NCBI GenBank assembly: GCA_043764015.1
Contig: JAYUKY010000047.1
Coordinates: 1-14,466, forward strand
From: JANYGM01 sp043764015
GTDB taxonomy: Bacteria > Bacteroidota > Bacteroidia > Cytophagales > Thermonemataceae
Length of the DNA stretch: 14,466 bases
Direction of reading: 5' to 3'
Both the position numbers and the translations under genes were made by a program. Positions 1-7,750 of the stretch are shown piece by piece. The notes under the pieces are model-generated. The model did no database searches. It was given only the letters and a program-made list of their open reading frames with translations, and was not told the DNA's origin. How positions within the stretch are numbered: position 1 is the stretch's first letter; every line of letters begins with the position of its first letter.

Positions 1-68
1 CGTAAACGCCACCGTTATACATAAAACCATTTTTGCCTTTGATATAAAGAGGTGGCGTTTACGCCACC
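1..68. repeat. Inverted pair of GTGGCGT palindromes
   Basis: Bases 51-68 (GGTGGCGTTTACGCCACC) form a hairpin with a perfect 8-bp stem and a 2-base loop. Bases 1-13 (CGTAAACGCCACC) are an exact reverse complement of 51-63, so a second copy in the opposite orientation is cut by the window edge. The 37 bases between are A/T-rich. The element lies 35 bases past the stop codon of the response regulator, so on the minus strand it could also act as its terminator; the bases after the hairpin there read TCTTTAT. No open frame crosses bases 1-102 convincingly. Confidence 0.75.
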
Positions 69-102
69 GACTAAGAAGTTATTAACAACTTATTACTTAA
101 AC

Positions 103-879
103 TCAAATTTGGTCTAAAATCTTTACTAAATCCTGTGCTTTCCTTGTGGCTACGGGGAGAAGTGCGCCATCTTTAAGCATTATTTGTTGGTTACGTTTGT
201 CGTACATAGACAAAAAGTTCAAATTAACCAAATTGGACTGATGTATCCTAAAAAAACCATAATTAATAAGTAATTCTTCATATTCTTTGATACTTTTGGC
301 AACCATTATTTTTTGGTCATTTTCCACAAAAAACGTAGTATAGTTGCTGGTACTTTCCAAACGAATGATTTTACTTATTTCTAAGATGTACATTTTGTCT
401 GTTGTTTTGAGAATGATTTTTTTATCTTTTTTATCTTTCTCAAAATATTCTAAAAAAGTAGTTATTTTAATTTCTTGATTTTCTTTATCTAGTGCAATTT
501 GTGCTTTTGTGATGGCTTGCTGTAGCTCTTCTGCGTCAATGGGTTTGAGCAGAAAATCAAGCGCAGAGAAACGAAAAGCCTCCACCGCATAATAATTGTG
601 TGCTGTAATGAAGATAACTTTTGCAGTAATATCTGTTTTTTGGCGTAAAATATCAAAACCTTTTCCGTCTGGCATTTCCACGTCCAAAAACAGCAAATCA
701 GGTGTTACAGTTTCCAAAAGCACCAAACCATCAGTAATATTTTCAGCCTCTCCAATGATATTTATAGGCAAATCAAAGGTTGTGATGAGGTTTTTGATAC
801 TATTTCTTACATTTAGTTCGTCATCAATAATGCAGGCAGACATTATGATATTGCTATTATCTGTGGTAGTTTTATTCAT
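103..879 (-). CDS. LytTR-family response regulator transcription factor
   Basis: This is the response regulator of a two-component system. A receiver domain accepts phosphate from a histidine kinase and a LytTR domain binds DNA. Counting from the ATG at 879, the receiver covers about residues 14-125. It has the acidic pair D19/D20 (IIDDE), phospho-acceptor D66 (FLDVEMPDG), T92 and K112 (LLKP). LytTR covers about 150-258 with the typical LEST..NYT and FFRIHQSNLVN stretches. The ATG overlaps the end of the kinase gene upstream (bases ATGAATAA), suggesting translational coupling. A second ATG at 843 gives a protein opening MSACIIDDE, which is the usual family start, so the true N-terminus may be 12 residues shorter. 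The family and pairing are clear; target genes cannot be told from the sequence. Confidence 0.93.
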   Translation of the reverse strand: MNKTTTDNSNIIMSACIIDDELNVRNSIKNLITTFDLPINIIGEAENITDGLVLLETVTPDLLFLDVEMPDGKGFDILRQKTDITAKVIFITAHNYYAVEAFRFSALDFLLKPIDAEELQQAITKAQIALDKENQEIKITTFLEYFEKDKKDKKIILKTTDKMYILEISKIIRLESTSNYTTFFVENDQKIMVAKSIKEYEELLINYGFFRIHQSNLVNLNFLSMYDKRNQQIMLKDGALLPVATRKAQDLVKILDQI

Positions 880-3800
880 CAATAAGTGGTAAAAATATTT
901 TAACGTGAGTGCCTGCTACTTCTTGTAGCCCTTCTTGTAGTGTATTTTCTCTATTTTTGATTGTAAGGTAACATTTTTTTGAGAATTTTTTACTCAAAAG
1001 TGCTAATCTTTCCTGTGTAATGGTAAGTGCTAGAGATTTGTATTCTTTTTTTGCTTCAGAACGCAGTTCTTTTGAAAGTTCTAAGCCAACGCCATTGTCT
1101 AATATCTCCAAAACTAACATTTTTTCTCCACTTTCTTCTTCTATTTTAAAAGAAATTTCTAATAATCCGTGTTCATTTTTGTGAGAAAATCCGTGTTCTA
1201 AGGCATTTTCTACAAAAGGTTGTGCCAGCATTGGCGGAATTTGTGTATAATATTTGTCCAAATCATCATCAAGCAAAATAGTATAATCAAAATTGCCAGA
1301 AAAGCGAATTTTCTGCAAATCCAAATAATTTTCCAGCATTTCTATCTCACTATGCAAACTAATGAGGTTTTCCCTAGAATTTTCTAAAATTTGTCGCATC
1401 AGTTTAGCAAATTTCCCAAGATACAAAACGGAGTTTTTGGTATCATTATTTAAGAAAAAATTTTGTACTGTTGCGAGAGAATTAAACAAAAAATGTGGAT
1501 TTATTTGTGTTCTAAGCAGTTGTTGCTCTGTTTGGAGCATAGCTTCTTTTGCGTGTAAGGTTTTTTGTTCTGCCTCCAAAAGTTGCTGTTCAGTTTGTAG
1601 CATTTCTTCTTCATTTTGCAGCATTTGTTGTTTTAGGCTGATTTGCGCTTGCTCACGTTTGCGTACCACTCGCACACGAGAGAAAATAGCCCATGTGATA
1701 AGCGCAATCAGTAGCAAAAATAGTACCACGAAAAACCACCAAGTTTGCCAAAAAGCAGGTTTTATGCTAAAATTAAGAGTTATTTTTTCACTTTCTATGC
1801 CAAATTTATTGATAGCAATAATTTCCAAATGGTAATCATCAGGAGCTAAAGCACTGAAAGAGAGAGAAGTATTTTTTGTTTCTTGCCAATTATCATTAAG
1901 GTTATCAACAATTTCGTTTCCAGTATTTAGGCGGAATTTATATTTAATTTGCCCTCCAGAACGGTACGAGATCCCTACAAAATCAATGACAATATTATTT
2001 TCTTTGTGGCTTAGTTCGTAGTTTTGGGCTATTTTTTTGGATAATGATTTTTCTTGTGAATATTTTTCTACCAATTTTTTCTGATTATTAGGAATTTTGA
2101 GAGAAAGAATTTTAAGCACGCAGGGCGAGGTTTTGAAAAACTTATCTTTATGAAAAAAACTAACTCCTTCAGGCGTGCCTACATAAACGGTATCATTTTG
2201 CACCAAAATAGTGTTGATATAATCAGAAACTAAGCCATCTTCTGCTCTGATTGTCTGTATAATAGGTTTTTGAGATAAATCTTCCTTCTGAAAAGTGATT
2301 TTATTTAGTCCTTTGTTTGTACCAACCCAAATAGTATCACCTTGCGCAAACAAGCAACGAGCAATATTACTTGTCAAGCCATTTTTCTCTGTAATATGGT
2401 GTTTTATTTCGTTTTTCTCTTTGGTATTTTTGATGCAAATAATGCCATTATTATAGCTAGAAAGCCACAAATTTTGATTTTTATCTTGAGCAATATCCGT
2501 AAATTTTTCTGTAAGGAGTTTGTTTTTATCCACTAAAATAATATTTTTTTTATTGGATAGATGCAGTTTTAAACCTTGCATTGTACCATAAAAAAGGCTA
2601 TCATTTCTATAAAAAATGCAAGTAGTTCGTTCCTTTACAAGATATTGTGTGATATTATTTGTAGAAAACTTGTAAGAATGAATACCATTAGCAACAGCAA
2701 TTAGAATACTATCTTTGTTTACAATACTAATATCTTTGACAGAAGCCATTCTGGGTCCACTATTATAGAGTTTTTTTATTGTATCTTTATCAATGTACGT
2801 TTTTAAGTCTGTATCTATTTCATTTATTTTCGTATTGGAAAACGCAATCATTTTTTTTTCTGATAAAAAATGCAAATAAGGCACACGGCTTGTGTGTGCC
2901 AGAATTTCGCTAGGTATTTTGTAAATACCTAAATTACATCTTTTTGAATAGTCCAGAGAAAATATTTTGCCATTGCTACTGCCAGCCCAAAGTTTATTTG
3001 TATTCCTTTGTAGATGAAATATTTGTCCATCTTTTGTATCAAAAAAATCTTTATCAAAGCTTACAATTTGTGCAGATTGTAGCCTAAAAACGCCATTCCC
3101 ACTAGTAGAAAACCAAAAGTTATTTTCTTTGTCTTGAAATACATTCAAAACACTTTTACTAGGCAAAAAATGATGTATTATTTCGTTTTTATTGAAGTCG
3201 TATTGATAACTTCCATTGCTAGTATTTATAAATATTAAATCATTTGAAATTTGTATATTGATAATATCAGAAGGAATGCGTATTTTTTTTGAATTACTAG
3301 GATTTGCAAGTGTCATTATGTGAAACCAACTTTTATTATCTGTACTGTTCTTTATTCTTTCTTGATAGGCAAAGTAAATAGGGGACATATTAGCCTGACC
3401 AGTTAGGGCTTTAGAAAAGTGTAATTTCTTTCCTGTAAATTTACCTTGATGAAATGAATAATAACTTCCTACGTGGATAATAAAGCCTTTTTCTATGTTG
3501 GTAGTGGCATTAACTTGAAGATTACTTGTTTTTTGTGTAGTATCTATTTTAGCTACTTCTTTCAATAAATAATCTTGGTGATAAATTTTAATTTTATTAT
3601 TATTATTATCAATAATGATAATAAAGGAGTTATTAGTTTGCATTGTTCGTAGCAACAAATTCCCTTCTCTGTCTTCTATTATCTGCAAAGGTGGGCTAGG
3701 AAGTACTATTTTGAGCCAAGGAGTATTTTCTTCTGTATGAAAAATGCCATTTTGATAGAAACAAAGTTTATTCTTGAACGAAAGTATCCAAATTCTCCCT

Positions 3801-4102
3801 TTTGAGTCTTCAAAAACACTCATAATGTCGTTGTCAGGCAAACCATCAGCCGTAGTAAAAGTGCGGAAATGTGTGCCATCAAAGCGACTAAGCCCTGTTT
3901 CTGTGGCTATCCACATAAAACCCTCTTTGTCTTGCAACATTCCATACGCTACAGAGCCAGCCAAACCTTGCTGAATATTATAGTTTTGATAAGTATAATT
4001 CTGACTAAAAAGGCTTTTAGAGGAAAAAAATACAGAAAAAAGCAAAATATTAGCAACAAATGGGCGTAAGTTTTGTAGTATTCTTTCGGAAATATTTATC
4101 AT
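872..4102 (-). CDS. Two-component sensor histidine kinase with periplasmic propeller (LytS/His_kinase type)
   Basis: A large membrane sensor of 1076 residues, probably phosphorylating the regulator encoded next. Order of parts: a hydrophobic signal segment within about residues 1-33 (ending SLFSQ); a periplasmic region to about 690 with repeated two-component propeller motifs (for example DKEGFMWIATETGLSRFDG, DTIWVGTNKGLNKI and NDTVYVGTPEGVSFF); a Y_Y_Y-type beta domain at about 697-780; one membrane helix at about 785-808; a Glu/Gln/Leu-rich coiled coil at about 812-862 with MLQTEQQLL twice; the dimerisation and phosphorylation motif NPHFLFNSL with H870; then the ATPase domain with the N box PFVENALEHG (N966) and the G1 box DNGVGL near 1003. 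All key kinase residues are present. This architecture is common in Bacteroidota, often sensing sugars or other environmental compounds, but the ligand here is unknown. The first ATG after the predicted promoter was taken as the start. Confidence 0.95.
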   Translation of the reverse strand: MINISERILQNLRPFVANILLFSVFFSSKSLFSQNYTYQNYNIQQGLAGSVAYGMLQDKEGFMWIATETGLSRFDGTHFRTFTTADGLPDNDIMSVFEDSKGRIWILSFKNKLCFYQNGIFHTEENTPWLKIVLPSPPLQIIEDREGNLLLRTMQTNNSFIIIIDNNNNKIKIYHQDYLLKEVAKIDTTQKTSNLQVNATTNIEKGFIIHVGSYYSFHQGKFTGKKLHFSKALTGQANMSPIYFAYQERIKNSTDNKSWFHIMTLANPSNSKKIRIPSDIINIQISNDLIFINTSNGSYQYDFNKNEIIHHFLPSKSVLNVFQDKENNFWFSTSGNGVFRLQSAQIVSFDKDFFDTKDGQIFHLQRNTNKLWAGSSNGKIFSLDYSKRCNLGIYKIPSEILAHTSRVPYLHFLSEKKMIAFSNTKINEIDTDLKTYIDKDTIKKLYNSGPRMASVKDISIVNKDSILIAVANGIHSYKFSTNNITQYLVKERTTCIFYRNDSLFYGTMQGLKLHLSNKKNIILVDKNKLLTEKFTDIAQDKNQNLWLSSYNNGIICIKNTKEKNEIKHHITEKNGLTSNIARCLFAQGDTIWVGTNKGLNKITFQKEDLSQKPIIQTIRAEDGLVSDYINTILVQNDTVYVGTPEGVSFFHKDKFFKTSPCVLKILSLKIPNNQKKLVEKYSQEKSLSKKIAQNYELSHKENNIVIDFVGISYRSGGQIKYKFRLNTGNEIVDNLNDNWQETKNTSLSFSALAPDDYHLEIIAINKFGIESEKITLNFSIKPAFWQTWWFFVVLFLLLIALITWAIFSRVRVVRKREQAQISLKQQMLQNEEEMLQTEQQLLEAEQKTLHAKEAMLQTEQQLLRTQINPHFLFNSLATVQNFFLNNDTKNSVLYLGKFAKLMRQILENSRENLISLHSEIEMLENYLDLQKIRFSGNFDYTILLDDDLDKYYTQIPPMLAQPFVENALEHGFSHKNEHGLLEISFKIEEESGEKMLVLEILDNGVGLELSKELRSEAKKEYKSLALTITQERLALLSKKFSKKCYLTIKNRENTLQEGLQEVAGTHVKIFLPLIDE

Positions 4103-4124
4103 AAATAAACGGTTGATTTGGTTA

Positions 4125-4132
4125 CAAATATA
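4125..4132 (-). promoter_or_regulatory. -7 box of the sensor kinase promoter
   Basis: Read on the minus strand this is TATATTTG, an exact match to the Bacteroidota TAnnTTTG box. It ends 22 bases before the kinase ATG. About 21 bases further upstream lies TTTA, a three-of-four match to the TTTG -33 box. It probably drives the kinase-regulator operon. Confidence 0.6.
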
Positions 4133-4487
4133 GTATTTTTCTTCAACTTAATGTAAAACATAGGACATAAAGCACAGATGTTTGTTTTTATCTTTTATTA
4201 GAAATTATTATACATTTGTCTTTATAAAGTGCAATTTTGTAAATCTTTTTAGGATTATTTTTAGATTTTTCTGATTTTCTGATTTTTTACTAAAAAAACT
4301 GTAAAAATACAATTTAGCAAAATAAAACGTATTTTTTTAGAGTTTTTACAAAATAAAAATACTTTTTTGAGTATTTTTCAGAATAAGTGCGCAATATAAA
4401 TATGTAAATAGGCGGTGTGCAGACTATTTTTTTTCTTGAAATAATCCTATTCAAAATTAAAAAAGTCTTACATAGAGCCAAAAAAGC

Positions 4488-4507
4488 AATTATTTTCAAA
4501 AATAATT
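4488..4507. repeat. A/T-rich inverted repeat upstream of the phasin-like gene
   Basis: The arms AATTATTTT (4488-4496) and AAAATAATT (4499-4507) are perfect reverse complements with a 2-base gap. The element sits about 10 bases upstream of the putative -33 box of the plus-strand promoter, a plausible position for an activator or operator site. A/T-rich sequence makes such repeats by chance, so the assignment is weak. Confidence 0.35.
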
Positions 4508-4517
4508 CTAAAAAAAG

Positions 4518-4548
4518 TTTTATTTCTGATACTAACCCATTACCTTTG
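4518..4548 (+). promoter_or_regulatory. Promoter of the phasin-like gene
   Basis: TACCTTTG at 4541-4548 exactly matches the Bacteroidota TAnnTTTG -7 box. TTTT at 4518-4521, 19 bases upstream, serves as a -33 box. Transcription would start near 4555, leaving a leader of about 75 bases rich in A before the ATG at 4631. Confidence 0.65.
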
Positions 4549-4630
4549 TGTCGTTGGGAAGGGAAAATAATCAAAACCTAACCCAAACAAAAGAAAATAT
4601 AAAAACTCAAACTCCAAAATAATTACAACT

Positions 4631-5077
4631 ATGGCTACTAAATCAGCTAACACAACAGTAACAGAAAACACAGACGCTATGACTAAAATGGCAACTGAAA
4701 CAATGAACAAAATGACTGAGTCTAGCACTGAAATGCTAACTAAAGTTAAAACTACATTGGAAGAAACAGCTACAAACTTGAAAAAAACCATCAACTTTGA
4801 TGCAGCTCCAGACTTTATGAAAGCTACTATCACTGCTCAAGAAGATTTAGCTAAAAACTGGTTTGAATCTTTGATGCGTGTTGCTAACGTGAAATCTACT
4901 GATGATTTGAACACGTTTTTGACTGAACAAGTAAAACATTTTCAAACTAATTTCACTAAAGCTAGTGACAAAGCATTTTGGGTAACTGAAAATAAAGAAG
5001 TTAAAGATATGATGAACACTGAGTTTGCTCAAGAATCTATCCTTAAAGTTATCAGCCTTTGCCAACCAGCAAAATAA
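4631..5077 (+). CDS. Phasin-like small helical protein
   Basis: A 148-residue, strongly helical, mostly soluble protein with no signal peptide or membrane segment. Residues 1-50 are rich in Thr, Lys, Glu and regularly spaced Met (AMTKMATETMNKM), suggesting an amphipathic helix. The rest (AQEDLAKNWFESLMRVANVK, then FLTEQVKHFQTNFTKASDKA) resembles phasin-type proteins, which coat polyhydroxyalkanoate granules or serve as small structural proteins. This rests on general sequence character, not a decisive motif. The gene stands alone, with its own promoter and terminator. It favours GCT, ACT and AAC codons more than its neighbours, a sign of high expression. It could equally be a lineage-specific helical protein with no storage role; no polymer synthase gene is in the window. 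Confidence 0.7.
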   Translation: MATKSANTTVTENTDAMTKMATETMNKMTESSTEMLTKVKTTLEETATNLKKTINFDAAPDFMKATITAQEDLAKNWFESLMRVANVKSTDDLNTFLTEQVKHFQTNFTKASDKAFWVTENKEVKDMMNTEFAQESILKVISLCQPAK

Positions 5078-5138
5078 TTTTAGCAGGTTTCTAACGAAAC
5101 TGACTAAAATTCAGTAAAGAAAGTTAAACAAATGCAGA

Positions 5139-5172
5139 AAAAGCTCTTACCTGAAAAGATAAGGGCTTTTTT
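5139..5172 (+). terminator. Rho-independent terminator of the phasin-like gene
   Basis: The arms AAAAGCTCTTACC (5139-5151) and GATAAGGGCTTTT (5158-5170) pair over 13 positions, with one G-U pair and one mismatch. The loop is TGAAAA and a T-run follows to 5172. It lies about 60 bases past the stop codon. Confidence 0.8.
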
Positions 5173-5208
5173 ATGTGTTTGTTGGTAATCAAGAATATTG
5201 TATTTAAG

Positions 5209-5228
5209 CAAGTGGGCATGCCCACTTG
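5209..5228. repeat. Perfect 20-bp palindrome
   Basis: CAAGTGGGCATGCCCACTTG is identical to its own reverse complement. It lies between the phasin-like gene terminator and the stop of the minus-strand epimerase-like gene, only 5 bases past that stop. On the plus strand a T-rich run follows (TCTTTTTATT). It resembles the palindrome at 51-68 in having GTGG...CCAC arms and the same placement just beyond a minus-strand stop, so it may belong to a class of gene-end palindromes. Confidence 0.7.
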
Positions 5229-5233
5229 TCTTT

Positions 5234-6154
5234 TTATTGCAATAAATTTTTCACCGCCATATCCAAATCTGTATAATCAAACTTAAAACCTGCTTTTTGG
5301 ATTTTTTCAGAAGAAACATTATTGCCACCCAAAACCATTCCTGCCATTTCTCCCAAAATAAGGTTTAGGGCAAATGCAGGCACATTAGGCAAAAAAAGTG
5401 GTTTGTCTAACGCTTTAGCTATAGCTTTTGTAAGGATTTCGTTTGTGGTTGCAGACGCTCCAACGGCATTGTATTCTCCTGAAATATTGTCATTTTCTAT
5501 AGCAAAAACGAACATTTTACACAAATCATCAACGTGAATCCAAGACAAACATTGCTTTCCTGTGCCTAGTGCCGCACCCGCAAACAAACGTACAGGTTTT
5601 GCCATTTCTACAAGTGCGCCACCTTTGTCGCTCAAAACAATTCCTATTCGTAATTTTGCCACTCTAATATCATTTTGGTTAGTAATTGAGACTATTTTTT
5701 GTACTTCTTCTTCCCATTTTTTAACGACATCAGCCAAAAACTGTGAAGATATTGGGCTTTCTTCTGTAAGTAACTGATTGCCAGTATCAAAACCATAAAT
5801 TCCTATGGCAGAAGCAGAAATAAAGGCTTTTAAAGGTGTTTTTGTTTCTTTTAATTTATTATAAAGTAGTTGTGTAGAAAGTGTGCGACTTTCCAAAATT
5901 TCTTTCTTGCGTGCATCAGTCCAACGCTCATCAGCTACGCCTGCACCTGCAAGATGCACAATATAATCTAAATTCTCAAAGGCGGCTGGGTCAATATAGC
6001 CTTTTTTGATGTCCCAAACATAGTTTTTTACGTTGGGAATAATATTTTTATTTGAACGGCTCAAATGCGCTACTTCATAACCTTTTTGCAGTAATAAAGC
6101 AGTTAGGCGAGTGCCAACTGTACCAGTACCGCCTGTAATGAGGATTTTTGACAT
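5234..6154 (-). CDS. TIGR01777-family NAD(P)-dependent epimerase/dehydratase-like protein
   Basis: A 306-residue soluble protein of the extended short-chain dehydrogenase superfamily, the usual length for the TIGR01777 group. The nucleotide-binding loop is ITGGTGTVG at residues 6-14. HLAGAGVADERWTDARKKEI (67-86) and SASAIGIYG (113-121) are typical of the family, followed by SWIHVDD (204-210). From about 245 to the end there is a DUF1731-like C-terminal region (LPNVPAFALNLILGEMAGMV). The substrate is unknown for most members, and sugar-nucleotide epimerase activity should not be assumed. It is transcribed away from hisS and alone. A TAGATTTG box on the minus strand at 6185-6192 is a possible -7 element, but no good -33 box was found. 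Confidence 0.92.
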   Translation of the reverse strand: MSKILITGGTGTVGTRLTALLLQKGYEVAHLSRSNKNIIPNVKNYVWDIKKGYIDPAAFENLDYIVHLAGAGVADERWTDARKKEILESRTLSTQLLYNKLKETKTPLKAFISASAIGIYGFDTGNQLLTEESPISSQFLADVVKKWEEEVQKIVSITNQNDIRVAKLRIGIVLSDKGGALVEMAKPVRLFAGAALGTGKQCLSWIHVDDLCKMFVFAIENDNISGEYNAVGASATTNEILTKAIAKALDKPLFLPNVPAFALNLILGEMAGMVLGGNNVSSEKIQKAGFKFDYTDLDMAVKNLLQ

Positions 6155-6229
6155 AAGTTTTTTGTTTTTGGGTGAACTTTCCTACAAATCTAACCAATAA
6201 ACCACAAACTAAGTTTTTAAATATAAAAT

Positions 6230-6261
6230 CTTGTATTTTTTGCTGATTTTTGCTAATTTTG
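6230..6261 (+). promoter_or_regulatory. Promoter of hisS
   Basis: TAATTTTG at 6254-6261 exactly matches the TAnnTTTG -7 box. CTTG at 6230-6233 lies 20 bases upstream as a -33 box. The expected start of transcription leaves a leader of only about 20 bases before the ATG at 6290. Confidence 0.65.
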
Positions 6262-6289
6262 CGGTTTGAAATATCCCAATAAAAAATAA

Positions 6290-7681
6290 ATGAAACCAAC
6301 GCTTCCACGTGGCACACGTGATTACTCGCCTGAAATGATGCTTAGACGCAACTACATCATTGACACTATCAAATCTGTTTTTAAAAAATTTGGTTTTATG
6401 CCCTTAGAAACGCCTGCAATGGAAAATTTGTCTGTTTTGATGGGAAAATATGGAGAAGAAGGAGACCAATTACTTTATAAAATTCTTAATTCTGGGGATT
6501 TTTTGAGTAAAACTCGTGCTGAAGATGCTGGAAATGGCTCAAAAATTTTTGCGCTCAAGATTTCGGAAAAAGGTTTGCGCTATGATTTGACTGTGCCTTT
6601 TGCTCGCTACGTGGTGATGAACCAAAATACTATTTCATATCCTTTCAAACGCTACCAAATCCAACCTGTTTGGCGTGGAGATGCGCCTCAACGTGGGCGT
6701 TATAGAGAGTTTTATCAATGTGATGCTGATGTAGTGGGTACTAGCTCACTTATTTGTGAGGCGGAAATTATTTTGATGATGAATGAAGTTTTGCAAAATC
6801 TCCAATTAAATAAAGAAAACGCTTATCAAATTAAAATCAATAACCGCAAGATTTTGGCAGGAATTGCAGAAATTGGGGGCGTTTTGGGTAAAGAAACAGA
6901 CCTTTGTGTGGCTATTGACAAATTAGACAAAATTGGAGAGGAAAAAGTGATACAGGAACTCCTAGAACGTGGTTTTTCTGCTGATGCCATTGAGAAAATA
7001 AAACCAATTTTTTCTTTTAATACAACTACAAATAATAATTTAGAAAAAATAGATTTTCTTAAAAACTTCTTGAAAACATCTTCCACAGGCTTACAAGGCA
7101 TTTTGGAGATAGAAAAAGTTTTTGAATATGTAGAAAGTTTCACAGGAAAATCAGCAACAGAAAATAATGTAATGCTTGATATCACGCTCGCTCGTGGGTT
7201 GTCTTATTATACAGGCGCAATTTTTGAGGTAAAAGTACAAAATACGGCTATTGGGAGCATTAGTGGTGGTGGTCGTTATGATGATTTGACAGGTAGTTTT
7301 GGGCTAAAAGATGTGGCTGGTGTAGGTTTTTCTTTTGGTTTGGACAGAATTTATGATGTTTTGGAGGAATTTGAGTTGTTTCCTGCGCAAGATGGCGCAA
7401 GTACACAAATTTTGATAGCTAATTTTGAGGCGGAAGCTGAAAAATATGCCCTCAAAACCCTCAAAAAGCTACGTGATGCAGGAATAAATGCGGAAATTTA
7501 TCCGCAAACACTCAAATTAGAAAAACAATTAAAATACGCCAACGCCAAAAAAATCCCTTTTATGCTAATGATTGGTTTAGATGAGGTACAATCTAATATC
7601 CTCACTTTCAAGGATATGAACGCAAGAACACAAGAAAAATTAAGTGTTGAAGAGATTATTAAGAAATTTGCTTTGGTGTAA
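6290..7681 (+). CDS. hisS: Histidine--tRNA ligase
   Basis: Class II aminoacyl-tRNA synthetase that charges tRNA-His with histidine in the cytoplasm. At 463 residues it is of normal length and looks intact. PRGTRDYSPE opens the protein. LRYDLTVPFARYV (96-108) and class II motif 2, RGDAPQRGRYREFYQCDADV (129-148), are present. The histidine-specific stretch LARGLSYYTG lies near 300-310, GGGRYDDL shortly after, and motif 3, GVGFSFGLDRI, near 344-354. Residues from about 375 to the end form the anticodon-binding domain. The gene has its own promoter and a terminator about 30 bases past the stop, so it seems monocistronic. Identification is secure. Confidence 0.98.
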   Translation: MKPTLPRGTRDYSPEMMLRRNYIIDTIKSVFKKFGFMPLETPAMENLSVLMGKYGEEGDQLLYKILNSGDFLSKTRAEDAGNGSKIFALKISEKGLRYDLTVPFARYVVMNQNTISYPFKRYQIQPVWRGDAPQRGRYREFYQCDADVVGTSSLICEAEIILMMNEVLQNLQLNKENAYQIKINNRKILAGIAEIGGVLGKETDLCVAIDKLDKIGEEKVIQELLERGFSADAIEKIKPIFSFNTTTNNNLEKIDFLKNFLKTSSTGLQGILEIEKVFEYVESFTGKSATENNVMLDITLARGLSYYTGAIFEVKVQNTAIGSISGGGRYDDLTGSFGLKDVAGVGFSFGLDRIYDVLEEFELFPAQDGASTQILIANFEAEAEKYALKTLKKLRDAGINAEIYPQTLKLEKQLKYANAKKIPFMLMIGLDEVQSNILTFKDMNARTQEKLSVEEIIKKFALV

Positions 7682-7710
7682 GATGAATTTATCTCTGTCA
7701 TATTTTCAAC

Positions 7711-7750
7711 AAAAAGCGTAAAGAAATTTCTTTGCACTTTTTGTTTTTTT
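7711..7750 (+). terminator. Terminator of hisS
   Basis: The arms 7711-7726 (AAAAAGCGTAAAGAAA) and 7727-7742 (TTTCTTTGCACTTTTT) pair over 16 positions with one mismatch and one G-U pair. The innermost A/T bases would open as the loop. A run of seven T follows at 7744-7750. It lies about 30 bases past the hisS stop. Its right arm includes the -33 box of the next operon. Confidence 0.75.

Larger units (their letters stand above)
4103..4630. other. Gene-poor divergent intergenic region
   Basis: About 530 very A/T-rich bases separate two divergently transcribed genes. The open frames here are short and low-complexity, with no recognisable protein. It contains the kinase promoter (minus), the phasin-like gene promoter (plus), and a further TACATTTG box on the plus strand at 4211-4218 with no gene behind it. 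It also holds a 9-bp-stem hairpin at 4355-4378 and a 9-bp inverted repeat at 4488-4507. The size suggests regulatory content or a small RNA, but nothing here proves one. Confidence 0.6.

Noticed and set aside
1362..1835. A Cys/Ser-rich plus-strand open frame of about 157 codons.
   Set aside because: It lies antisense to the kinase's Gln/Glu-rich coiled coil and catalytic histidine region. Its cysteines come from reversed Gln codons and it has no recognisable domain.
4314..4574. A minus-strand frame of about 86 codons in the divergent intergenic region.
   Set aside because: The translation is low-complexity Phe/Ile/Lys expected from A/T-rich DNA, it overlaps the plus-strand promoter, and it shows no protein-like pattern.
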